The position numbers and the translations under genes are program-made. DNA of 64,000 nucleotides from positions 8,744,501 to 8,808,500 of the forward strand of contig NC_088309.1 of assembly GCF_910592395.1 (NCBI RefSeq), written 5' to 3'. Shown piece after piece: positions 10,771-21,763 of the stretch; the first letter of the stretch is position 1; the number at the start of each line of letters is the position of its first letter. Origin of the DNA: Lineus longissimus. Taxonomy: Eukaryota > Nemertea > Pilidiophora > Heteronemertea > Lineidae. Under the pieces are notes generated by a model. That model was not told the DNA's origin, did no database searches, and saw only the letters and a list, made by a program, of their open reading frames with translations.

Positions 10771-12371
10771 ACATTGCCGATAGAAATATTTCAGAGCATT
10801 TATGCCATTAAATAATCAATAGCTTGGCTCTTTGGCATACTGCAGTAGAAGGCATAAGTGGAGCACTCGTAGTGGGAGAAAAATGATTTTATTCATGACA
10901 CAATTTGACTAAATTTTGAGCAAGAGCAAATTGCTGCACTGGCCCTGTGGATTTTCAAGAATGCAGACAGGCGACCATAAATAATGAACGGCAAGATGCA
11001 TTTGTTCTTTGTGTATTTCTTTATTTGGACCTTTTAAAAGTGATACTTTGTACAAAATATGTATTTATAAATGTGACTAAAATTGATTACAACAAACGGA
11101 AAATTATCCATGCAAGAAATAAGTGTAAACCCACTGATTTTCCCCTGCTCTGAAGTACACTATGATAAAGATGAGATCTTCAGGCTAGCAAACTTTTTTT
11201 TTAAATTATTGCCACATACTCATAATTTAACATTGATAATCAATCGTTTATCGAAAATTAGTACAAATAATTCCTTATGAACTTAATCTGATTTGTGGAG
11301 AAAAAATAACAACTGCATCTAAATCGATTGAGATTCTACGTTGGCGTGAGGTTTTCCCTCTGACAAAGAAATCTTCTCATTTGTTTCTACAGAAATAATG
11401 TACCTATCTTATGCCAAATTCTTATTAATTCATCCATAGAATATGGCATGCTAATAGAGTAACTTTCCATTCAAAGTAAAGATATTATAACATATGATAC
11501 ATGGAATTGATACCTCACTGTTGGTAATGGTTGCTTCGCCATATCCGCGCGAGTGCGAGTTTTTGGCCAACATTTTACCTCCACCCGAGCGGTCTGGGTG
11601 AGACAATCAATACCGACAGTTAGGTGTCATTTTCTATTCTAAAACATATCTAATTAAATATTAGCACCAACCCAAGCGGTTTTGGTTGCCTAACCATAAC
11701 CACTGAATTCAAAATGGCTTCATTGGCGCATAGTTGTTTATAACCTAGATCTTGAGCTCGCCAAGTTAAGCTGCCAAATCACGCTAGTTGCCTAAAATCT
11801 TTACACATCCACGCCAAGCTCAAGCCCAAATTAAAAACATGATTAGTCCAGGGTGTCAGACTTTTCAACCCCTGTGTACAGCATTAACTCAAAAATAAAG
11901 CTTTATTTTTCAATCAAGAAATATCACAGTAATGCAAAATGGCAAAATTAAACCAGCCCATTTCGCTGGAACCAAACAGTAATGGGCATATGAAGGCTCA
12001 GAAACAGAAGGGTATGGATTTCTAGGGGTTTGAAATATCGACAGGCAGAGTGTATTGAAAACCACTAGTTATGCTAGGATGGCAAGCCATATGTCATTAA
12101 ATTTTAATTTACATTTGAAGAGTGTGTAAACAGGTCAGGCAATATGCTGGATTTCCCTCAAATGCGTAAGGGTAGGCAGGTCATTACTAGTGAAAAAAAT
12201 TTTTAGTTGCATCACCTTATCTGTAGAAAGACCTCCTTCCCCCACAATATCTATAATCTGACAAATACATGGACCTAGCTTTGCATAATCAGATTTATCA
12301 CCACCCATATCACTTCTTATTAGATCTTCTCCACTCCACATGTAAGAGACCTTTCAACACGCAAGTTAAGA
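10771..12371. other. AT-rich intergenic stretch
   Basis: No protein-like exon was seen. Both AATAAA and TTTATT occur near 11890-11907, and the latter could serve as a distal polyadenylation signal for MFSD12 on the minus strand. Open frames are short and not protein-like. Confidence 0.4.
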
Positions 12372-12526
12372 TTACGTCTGTACGGCATGCACATCAGCAT
12401 GGACAGTCGATATATTGCTGCATTCAGCAAGAGTTCCGTAACCATCAGGATGCACTTCGCCATTGAGCAACGGGGCCCGTGACTGGATACACGAATCTCC
12501 TGGAGGAACACATTGTAGTTTGGCAC
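12372..12526 (-). CDS. MFSD12: Candidate alternative last coding exon of MFSD12
   Basis: A strong acceptor (tract TCTCTTCCTCCATTTTCCAG) precedes an open frame of 51 codons ending at 12372. The MFSD12 stop codon in exon 9 overlaps a near-perfect donor (AAAA then GTAAGTGAG, junction at 12990/12991). Joining the two keeps frame: donor phase 1, and 155 bases complete 52 codons including the stop. The result would replace the last three residues (S-K-stop region) with a hydrophilic tail containing APLLNGE and a cysteine-containing start. This would give about 516 residues instead of 467. It is supported by phase and splice signals only; chance agreement is possible. Confidence 0.42.
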
Positions 12527-12982
12527 CTGGAAAATGGAGGAAGAGAGACCTACAACACCAGAATACTACAGGGTTCCACTGGTAACTCACACCTTCCTGT
12601 AGAAACAGGTTTTCTCCCATTTAGCCAAAAACAGTTTCACTATGTCTCATTCCATGATGTTTTTCGGCATTATGTAATGTGTCAGACCGGTATCGTGTGC
12701 GTCATTTCACATCAGACCAGTGATAGTGAAATGGTTAAACGTCATAACGTCGATTATGAGTGGTCAATCGTGACTGGAAGGTCAAAGGTTTGAGATCTAC
12801 AGCTCACTCGATCGGCTGGTAGTTCAGCTTGTTTGAAGTCATGCAATAGGATGAACTGGATTTTCAACAGGTGTCTGTCATCAGAGATGACGTTTGCGAG
12901 TTATGAGTGTCTCAAAGGAAAAACCTGGCCAAATCATTTGAAGCCAAACAAAGGTTACTTCATGTTATTTAACATCAAACTC

Positions 12983-15900
12983 TCACTTACTTTTCCTTTC
13001 AGTTCTTGTTCCTATCTTCTGTGGTAAAATCAGAAGAAGTCCAATTATACCAGCAATGACAGCCCCACCAATGCCAAACACCATCACATCTCGGTAGTAC
13101 CATTCACAACGAACACAACAATGCCTGAAATGAGTTTGATATCACATCAGAGGAAGTACACTCGTACGATAATGTTTGATGATATTTGCAACAGAATCAT
13201 TCACTGATATTTATAGATGTATTCCATGGCGCAATAGCAGATTTGCAGCATAAATGACGTAACGCTACCAACAGCAGAATTCAGACAATGGAGAAACCTC
13301 ATCAAAATTATGCACTCAGCATCAGTGTGCAATCTACATGGCAACAGACACATGTTGGGTCAGCTAGCTGGGTATACTTACTGGCACGGGTGGAGCTGTT
13401 GTACCGCAAACACAGCCAAACCATTTGAAACTTTATCTAAGAAACTCATAGCACCATAGACAAATGCACTGTTCTCCTGAAATTGCAGCGAGATGAATGT
13501 TACACAACGGCAGATCCAAGACTCAAGCAAAAGAATGGGCAACATATTCTCCATACAGGGCTTTCAGTTACACTTGTCTTGGAACATGTAATGTCGGCCC
13601 CCAAATTGGGGCTATTTGTCACAGAAAAAGCCCACGCAACAATGAAGAAAGTCTGTGCCCCGATTATAATGGCCTAAATTAAGAAATACAAGTTGTGCTT
13701 AAAATCATGTATTTGAAAGCATGGTGAAGCATGATGATCTTCTTGCTTTTTTAGATAGTCATTGTTGCACATTCAACTATTAACTGGAACATGCTAAATA
13801 AACCAGCATCACATCATAGCTATTTGTTTAACTTACTAGACTACAAGCTATAAGATCAGCTGTCATTGACAAAGATGTAACCAAGATCGTAGTTCCTCCG
13901 ATCCCGAGACAGATGGCAGCACCAATGACTTGCAATTGTAAGTGCTTAGTGGCAATGAACCACATCCACACACAACCACCAGCAACAAATATAAGGCCAA
14001 TGAAGTAGGTGGGCTGCAAGAATAAAGAACATATTTATAGGGGAAACATTTAGACTAGTCGTTATTCAAACCTGACAGCGATAAAAACTAAATTTTTCAA
14101 AAATAGCAAACAATATAGGAAATGTTATTCTCCAAGAGTATTGTTCATAGTATCGCTGATCACCCTTCGATATAATTCCTTGCACATTTTGATGTTGGAA
14201 AGGGCACTGATACCATCTTCTGATTCAAGGATATTGAGTGTGCCTTGGTAAGACTGGAGCAAAACAGAACTAAGCTTCAAAACATGCCTTCAGGTACATC
14301 TCTGGCTTCGCATGCCTCTTCTACAAGTAGTATCAGAATTTTAAGATGCATCCTGGATAGCTATAGTCTAATTTTTTGGTAACGGGATCAATTGTCCTGG
14401 AGAGAGCAGCCATAGAGACACGGAGTGATGTGATGTCCTTTCACCAGTAGTCTGTAGCACATGAGGTGGAGTTTGCTCTCCAACTTCACATTCACATCAT
14501 ACAGATTCTTGTGTCGTGATGCTGCTAACCTTTTTGCCAATTAACTTGTTGATGATTTTCATGAGGAATGTTGTGAGAAAGCCACTGATATAAACCACGA
14601 GAGGGATGATGGCAATGTAATCCTGAAATAAGAGTGTTTAAACCTTGAAGGGGGACTATATGCAGGAGCTAGGGGTGTGGTGTCATTTCCTGACTGTTAC
14701 CTAACTTAACCTGGTCGACCCGGGTTCTGCCTATACCGGTAGTCTCCCAATAAATCTCTCCCTGCCGAACGAATGGTTTTTTTGCCAATAAACAAGACAA
14801 AGGATGCAACAGGTTTACACAAGGTGGCTCCCTAATCTACTTGGACAAATCACAAATGGCACTTTACAGGTCATGAGACAAGTGGGATCCAAAATAGTCA
14901 TCTAACCATATTATTTATAGTATTCGCAAGTTTCAGAGCAATTATCTGGGAACTTCATTTTGCATCATTCCTGTGTGATCACATCAGTACAATCTGAATC
15001 AAGACTGAAATGATAACATTCTTTTTTTCATAATACTTATGCTAGAGGCTTTACACAGCTCTTTTCAACAAGAAAGATTCATTTCTGAATTCTCTTCAAT
15101 CTCAAGGTGACATACCTTTTTCAATCCTAATGTATCCTGTAAATACATTGGCAGGTAAACCTGGGACATATTGACAATCAAACGAGTGCACATGTATATT
15201 AAGCCAACCTGTAAGAACAAAAGGACATCATTTTTCACAATCAGATTGCAAGAGCAGACTAAGAGGATACCGCGGTGCACACATCCTTTTTGTGCTGGAA
15301 AAGTAGTTCATATTTGTGTGAGGCACCCCGATTCTCATGCATATGCAACAGCGGTACCTTCTTTTTTTTCCTTACATCTTGGATCGAATCAGAATTGGCC
15401 GGAAGTTCTGAATTTGATTTCACAAACTTTGTATTATATACAGGGTGTTTAAAAAAAACGAAACCACTTCGGATATATTGCTTACAATATAAAACTGAGG
15501 CTCCTTGAACCAACATTTCCACTTCATTTTCCGTGGTCGGGTCGTAGAACTGGAGAAACTGAGTGTACTCTCGACGTTGTCATTACTATCACAGGCATGG
15601 TCCTTCTCCCGCGTCCCAACATGGAATATTATACTGAACACAATTCCAATACCAACTACTATGAATGCTATATCCTGAAACAGAGAAGAAAACAAAATGA
15701 CAGGCTCAACTCTTCTGTAGTGATATTATCTCAGTCGTCTCGTGGCTTGGCTTCAGTGGCTGTACTTGCATGTGCACCCAGTAAGACAATGGGTGATATG
15801 AATAAAAAGTAGCAAGTGCTATTACTTCGAATTTGTACAGAAAGGCCTAGTGTAAATGTACATTGAATTTTAGATAAAAAGCATTTGCTACTCTTTATTC

Positions 15901-17596
15901 ATATCACCCAATGTTATGGCGAGTATGGGGTCTTCAGTCAGGTTATTTAAGAATGTCTGTTTTCTAGTCTGGTTGTCGATGCCTGGGTGACGAGCCCAGA
16001 TTACCCAGTTTGCTTTCGGAATTCACTCTCCTGGACTAGTTGCCTACCAGGGTTAGGAGGCCAGCATCCCCCATCCTTCTGTATGTGACTTTGTCCTCAT
16101 ATCCTTTCCTTCTCCTTGTGACTTTGTCCTCATGACCAATTTGAGATGAATGGAAATCATAATCACACCACTCTGTGCAACTCCATTAATGCTACCTATA
16201 CGTATTTTCACAACAGAATAATCTTTTCTGATAAAGCACAATTTGAAGAAAGAGTACAAATAGTCTAACATCTTACCCTAAACCTGGGGGCATCTTGAAC
16301 AGAAAGTTCACCACTAGAAGTATTATGCACATCTAGGAGCACCCAAGTCAGGCCAAACACAACCAAGTTGGCTATCACAGTAAATGAATATCTGGAACAA
16401 CAAGATCAAAATATATACATGTACAAATAGTTGAAATGAAGGGGGAAAAATGCTCAAAGCATCCTGACACAGAATCATTTTTCTCTCCTGCACTGCCAAA
16501 GACAAAGGAGAGAGGGTCAGGCCTAGGTTTCTTCATTGGCTTAAATTTAATTCATTTCATCAAATTGCTTATATGAAGGGCTAGTTTATACACTGTCAAG
16601 TCAGAAGCTTCAATACAAATGCAGTGTCTTCCATCAACCAAGGCATCAAGCTGGTATTTTGTCTTCCAGGCTTCTACAAACTCTGCTTCTTGACTTGGGA
16701 CTATTGTCACAGCGTGGCAAATGTATGATGACATGACAAACAACTGAATCAGACATGTACATAATGGCTCGTTGGTACTAAGTACTCAACATGCTCAACT
16801 GAATTCCAAAAAGCTTACCTGATGGCGTTCAGTTCGACCCTGTCGTGTTCATCCGGAGTGAGATGGGGTATGAGAGACAGATGAGATATTTGGGTTGAGG
16901 CCCAGCCAAACTGGAAGATCACCACAAATGGAGCGTAATATATAAACTTGGCCCAGTCCGCTGCACCCGAACATGTGATACACTGGTTGAAGAGGAATGC
17001 AAATGTACAAGCCACACAAATAGTACCTGTAAGAAGAGAATGTTAGAAACTCAGAAGTAACATGTACTTCGGCAAGAGTCTCCTCATGCATTTTTATGCC
17101 TCATGATTGTTATAACTGTTCATTGGGATGTGACAATGTTCTCGACTCTGCTGTCTACAGGTGTCCTGGGTGGACGTGACTTGTGTCCGGTTGTAATCTA
17201 GGTAGGCCCATTCTACATATTACTTATAAACTACCAGTAGCACCCCATACCCATACCCATGCACCCCGCCCTGTCCCACAGTCTCCTGACGATGCAAAAC
17301 TTACCTATTAAATGCCATGTTTTTCTCTTTCCATATTTCCCAATACCTTTTGTTCGATCCGACTCATATCCAATGAATGGTGTGCAGATCCCATCAGCTA
17401 TTTGGCCAAGCAGCATCAGATTTCCAGCCATACTGTTCGAGAAGTTTATGACTTTATGAAGGTATATTAAGAGGTATGTGAACCACATTGACGCACACAG
17501 ATCATTGAGAAAGTGTCCTACTCCATAAGAAAGTTTTTGACACATGGACAACTTGCCCTTGTGGCAAACTGATGTTGATGTCGAGCTTGACTCCAT
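12983..17596 (-). CDS. MFSD12: Major facilitator superfamily transporter MFSD12
   Basis: Nine coding exons: 17305-17596, 16819-17026, 16277-16391, 15486-15674, 15116-15208, 14530-14622, 13837-14013, 13382-13476 and 12983-13124. All have GT-AG borders and compatible phases, giving 467 residues (human about 480). The first exon carries the family hallmark [19 protein letters not shown], then [18 protein letters not shown]. Later hallmarks are [15 protein letters not shown] (exon 2), [16 protein letters not shown] (exon 5), [15 protein letters not shown] (exon 7) and [18 protein letters not shown] (exon 8). About twelve membrane helices are expected. In vertebrates MFSD12 is a lysosome/melanosome protein needed for cysteine import into those organelles and affecting pigmentation; that role is taken from the family. 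The final stop overlaps a strong donor site, so an additional 3' exon (12372-12526) is possible. Two small hairpin repeats sit in its introns. Confidence 0.96.
14650..14749. mobile_element. Small hairpin element (family 3), copy in MFSD12 intron
   Basis: The left end reads GGGGGACTATATGCAGGAG and the right end, on the opposite strand, reads GGGAGACTA..TATAGGCAG. The ends are therefore imperfect inverted repeats about 100 bases apart. Related ends occur at 43234-43366. This fits a non-autonomous MITE; target duplications were not resolved. Confidence 0.4.
15790..15911. mobile_element. MITE-like hairpin element (family 1), copy in MFSD12 intron 3
   Basis: The ends GGTGATATGAATAAA and TTTATTCATATCACC are inverted repeats about 120 bases apart, with a shared middle containing TTTGTACAGAAAGGCCTAG. 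CAATG flanks both ends and is a candidate 5-base target duplication. A second copy is at 44326-44449. There is no coding capacity, so it would need a transposase supplied elsewhere. Confidence 0.75.
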
Positions 17597-19615
17597 CCTG
17601 TCCTACCAATATATTTTGTCAAACAAACAGATAATGAAAGACGTTTAGAAGACTGATAAACCAGTTAATAGGTTTTTCTGTTGAGAGATGGCCTGTACCG
17701 GTCTATACTTGGCAATGAAGGTCTGGTAATATCTTGGCTAAACTTGATTTCAAATTTATTGAGTTCTCCACATGTTGACCTTACACAGTTACTCACTGAA
17801 AAGAACAATAGGATAGATCAATTGGTTATAGCACAAACAGATGTCATTTTATCTTTTGACAGGTCAGACTGGTGACATCTGTCACATGGGCAATGGGCTG
17901 GTAATCTAATGTTGCCATTGCATCACTCCATGGCAAATCTTGATCATGAAATTGAGCTGCTTTTTACATGGACGTGAAAATGAGAGGCAGTCACGTGAGT
18001 GAGAGAGGTGTCAATCAAACAATAGACACTTCTGAAGTAGTCAGATGACTACCAATTGACTTGAACAAGGAAGTCAATAATACGGCACGTGTGATTAATA
18101 GCATGCCAGAATAGCAGGCGAGGGAAAAGTCGTTAAGTATCAAGTCCATGTTCAAGAAAATAGAAAAGGGTGCGCAAGACAATGTGACGAGCCTGAGATG
18201 TTTACACTTGAACAACCCATTGATAGAGGTTTGAACAGACTAAGTCAAAATCTAAACCTGATTTGTAAGTCACCTGCATTGCATGACCTCTGGCTCAAGT
18301 ATATTGGTCTTGTCACTTATCGACAAGTATACATTTTAATCTCAGGTCATATTCTAAGAAGGAATTATAAGACAATGATTTAGAGACTCACATATTTTAA
18401 TCTTAGTTATAGTCTTTGTACTGTATAGCTTAAGCCAATCATTTTCCTGAGATTTACTTAAACGAATAGCAAAGGCTTTTACTTGCAAATTGCTCTTGGT
18501 TTCTTGATAATTCAACTATAGCCAGATGAATGCATACTAGCCAACTGCTTCTTCGGTCATCTGCCATGATGGCAGCATCCTAACTATATATCACCCCCCC
18601 CCCCCCACCCCCACCACCACCACCACCACCACCAGGCACCATCACCACCCGAGTCTTCTCGCTCACCCGCCCTATTTATGAAGATCTCCATATCAAGGCC
18701 TGAGCCTTCCTCATATCAATTCAACTATAGCCATATAAATGTATAATATGTTTGTGGAACACCTGTTTTAAATAAGAATGTCAAGTATTTTCTGTCAAGG
18801 TACAAGGTTGAGTGTATATTCATTCACTGACACTTCAACTAACTGGGTCAAATAGCAGATCCAATTGGTAAACTGGTCAACACTGGTGGACGATGTTAAA
18901 GTTCCTGCCACGACTCCGACAAAAGAAAATAACCAGTGCTGTGAATGAAATTCTATGTACGGTAACACGGGAATGTTTTACCCAATCCGGGATCTTTGAG
19001 ACCTTTGGATTTCTTGTTCCATCTTCCATCTTCCATCTTCCATTGCTGACCACAACAAACAAGCAGCAAACAAAAGACCGCATGGTGATGGTCACGGGCA
19101 CATGATTTTGGTTTGTTGTGCCTATATACTAATATAATATATTTAGGTTTGTTTCAGCCCGCAGTCGCTTCCTCCGCCTGGTCTGGTGTTAAAGGGTCTA
19201 TTTCACCTGAACCTTTTTTTTGTTAGTACTGTTACTGGTGTCAGTGTTACTGTACTGTTGTAGCGTTAGTGTTAGCCACTGACTGTGTACTGTATGTACT
19301 GTACAGTAGGCCCAGGACTAGTGGTCACAATATGTTTAACTAAACCGTAAAACAACAAAAAATGTGCACTTACACTTCTCCAAGTTCTTGCATGCCTACT
19401 GTCAATGACAATGTCAGTGGTGGTATGAAGCATAGATAACAATCATCCTTCAACTGCGATAGGCTATTATTATGTTGGGTTTTTTTAATCATCTTTGTGT
19501 CATCGAGTGTCAAGTACTATTTTCGTATGGTATCACATGACTTCTCCCATCATATGACTTTGCTTTAGTTTAGAATAAGGGTCGAAAGAGGACGCTGAGT
19601 TTCATTGCGGTGTTT
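17597..19615. other. Intergenic region between divergent MFSD12 and the TBC-like gene
   Basis: This region should hold the MFSD12 promoter and perhaps the missing first exon of the TBC-like gene. One weak candidate for that exon is the nine-codon ATG frame at 17968-17994, which runs into GTGAGT in the required phase. A TTCCATC microsatellite lies near 19018-19042, and a low-complexity GTACTGT-rich tract near 19225-19310. No other exon was recognised. Confidence 0.4.
18594..18634. repeat. Poly-C run followed by CAC trinucleotide microsatellite
   Basis: About 13 consecutive C bases are followed by roughly eight CAC/ACC units. It is a simple sequence repeat in intergenic DNA. Confidence 0.85.
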
Positions 19616-19700
19616 GGTTAAGACTTTTGAACACCCGCTTTCCTAGTTTTCCCCATAGGGGCGCCACTGTCTAAGCTTGAAAAACATGACGAGTTCTCTT
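19616..19700. mobile_element. Single arm of the foldback element family 2
   Basis: The sequence starting GGTTAAGACTTTTGAACACC and continuing through GGCGCCACTGTCTAAGC matches both arms of the complete element at 20750-21226. No opposite arm was found within several hundred bases, so this is a truncated copy. Confidence 0.55.
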
Positions 19701-19789
19701 CTCGTGGTGACGCCACCATTAGTCCATAAAGCGTACAGTGTATGGACAAAACATAAAATACTATAATAACTAATGTTTGGACGTCCCTC

Positions 19790-20480
19790 CACATTGAATG
19801 GTTTATCACCACTATGAAACCACTTCTCTCAAATGACCACAGTCACTTGTGTTTACATTGTTTATCACCAGTATGAATCCATTCCTTATCCGATTCCTCA
19901 CATTCACCCGAGTTCCCCTTGAATGGTTTATCACCAGTATGAATCCTGGCTAACATAAGCCCAAGGCTGGGAACAGCCCCCCCCCCCCCCCCCCCCACCA
20001 GTCACTTGAGTTTACATTGTTTATCAACAGTATGAATCCAATTTCCATATCCGATTCCTCAGATGATCACTTTCACCCGAGTTCCCATTGAATGGTTTAT
20101 CACCAGTGTGAATCCTGGCTAACAGAAGCCAAAGGCTGGGAACAGCCCCCCCCTCCCACAGTCACTTGAGCTTACATTGTTTATCAACAGTATGAATCCA
20201 ATTTCCATATCCGATTCCTCAGATGATCACATTCACCTGAGTTCCCCTTGAATGGTTTATCACCAGTATGAATCCTGGCTAACAGAAGCCAACGGCTGGG
20301 AACAGCCCCCCCCCCCCCTCCCACAGTCACTTGAGCTTACATTGTTTATCAACAGTATGAATCCAATTTCCAAAGCTCCAATTCCTCAGATGATCACATT
20401 CACCTGCCCTTGAATGGTTTATCACCAGTATGAATCCTGGCTAACAGAAGCCCAAAGCTGGGAACAGCCCCCCCCCCCCC
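19790..20480 (-). pseudogene. Second relic C2H2 zinc-finger array, with 160-168 bp units and poly-C runs
   Basis: Read on the minus strand, pieces such as ATTCATACTGGTGATAAACC encode the linker IHTGDKPFK, and a diverged partner follows about 84 bases away. About four larger units of 160 to 168 bases repeat, each carrying GGCTGGGAACAGC plus a poly-C run of 7 to 20 bases (19977-19996 is the longest). 168 bases equals two 28-codon fingers. Remnants like ECDHLRNR resemble finger interiors, but the Cys2/His2 sets are broken and stops interrupt. I infer a finger-derived satellite, not a working gene. Confidence 0.62.
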
Positions 20481-20749
20481 CGGACCCCTTCACAAATCCT
20501 ACAGGGGGTCATCCCAAAAATCTAAAACTGTGCGCATTCGTATTTCCCGCGTGGAACTCATGAGCTGACGGTGGCGTCACCTGTTATTACTATTAAGAAC
20601 TCTGACATCCCTCAATGTGTATATACATCGACATCCTCGGCACCCAGTGGTTTTCCATATGCTCCAGCTCTCGCTATGGGACGTAGGAGTATCAAAAACC
20701 TGAAGCTCAGGATGATACATCGAGGATATAACAAGTCGCCATGCGAAAA

Positions 20750-21226
20750 GGTTATGACTTTTGAACATCCACTTTCCTGGTTTTCCCGATAGTGGCGCTA
20801 CTATAAAATAGTTAAAAATATGAGGTCCCACAGTCGTAGTATGTACCAGGCATTATCCGTGAGTTATATGAAAAAATTATTTAAATATAAATGATGTATT
20901 TTTGTATAAAGAATACAATTCACAAAAACCTCATAAGGTAAGGATTCCATTTAATATGTGCGCTCTCCAAGCAAAGACAGAGAGCAATACATTTTTGAAG
21001 GTTTACTTAAACATATTTTGCATGCATTGTATTGTATTCTTTATGTCAAAACACATCTTTTTTATTTAAAAGCTTTTTTCATATAACTCACGGATAGCCC
21101 TTATGCTCGGTGATACTACACCGCCAAGACGGTCACTTGCTGCACCGACTGGTCATGTTTTTCACGCTTAGACAGTGGCGCCTCTATCGGGTAAACTATG
21201 CAAGTGGGTGTTCAAAAGTCATAACC
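20750..21226. mobile_element. Foldback element (family 2) with long inverted arms
   Basis: The left end GGTTATGACTTTTGAACATC matches the reverse complement of the right end (GGTTATGACTTTTGAACACC). A second inverted block deeper inside pairs ATCCGTGAGTTATATGAAAA near 20857 with its complement near 21083. Together the arms span most of 477 bases. There is no coding capacity, which is typical of a non-autonomous foldback DNA element. A related solo arm lies at 19616. Confidence 0.72.
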
Positions 21227-21763
21227 GTTCCCAAAAAGATTGAAAATGAGCAAACCACTCTCAAATATCGAATCTAAATCAGCCCCAGCTTGGTTACTCA
21301 ACAGTAAAGATCACATAACAGGGTCTAAGGTAACATATGGCACAAAGCTGTGTATGATTGTATGTCCAGATGTGGGGGAAAAATGCAAAAAAAACACCTG
21401 CTTGCAAATGTCAACAAAAAGAAAATCCTGAAAATTAAACATTTGGACATTTGGCATTGTGCATTGGGTCCTGCCAGAAAATTCTCTTGAAGACATGATC
21501 ACTTCCGTACGGTACGGTACCTCTGGCAGAGATAGATTCGAGAGATAGAAATGTAGAAAAAATTTCATGAAAGCAAGGCCCAAAGTGACATACCCTGACC
21601 CTTGCTCATCCCCAGAACATAGCAACATAACATGGATTATGGAATATGGATATGTACTACGTAGGCCTAAAATCTAAACTTGTTCAGCGTAGGTAAACAG
21701 TGACGTCATAACAGTAAACAAGAAGCATCAAACACTTTTCTTTTATATCTTTATCTGCATTAG

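Noticed and set aside
17968-17994. Start exon of the TBC-like gene
   Set aside because: Nine codons before a GTGAGT fit the needed phase, but a fit this short is expected by chance; not called as a feature.
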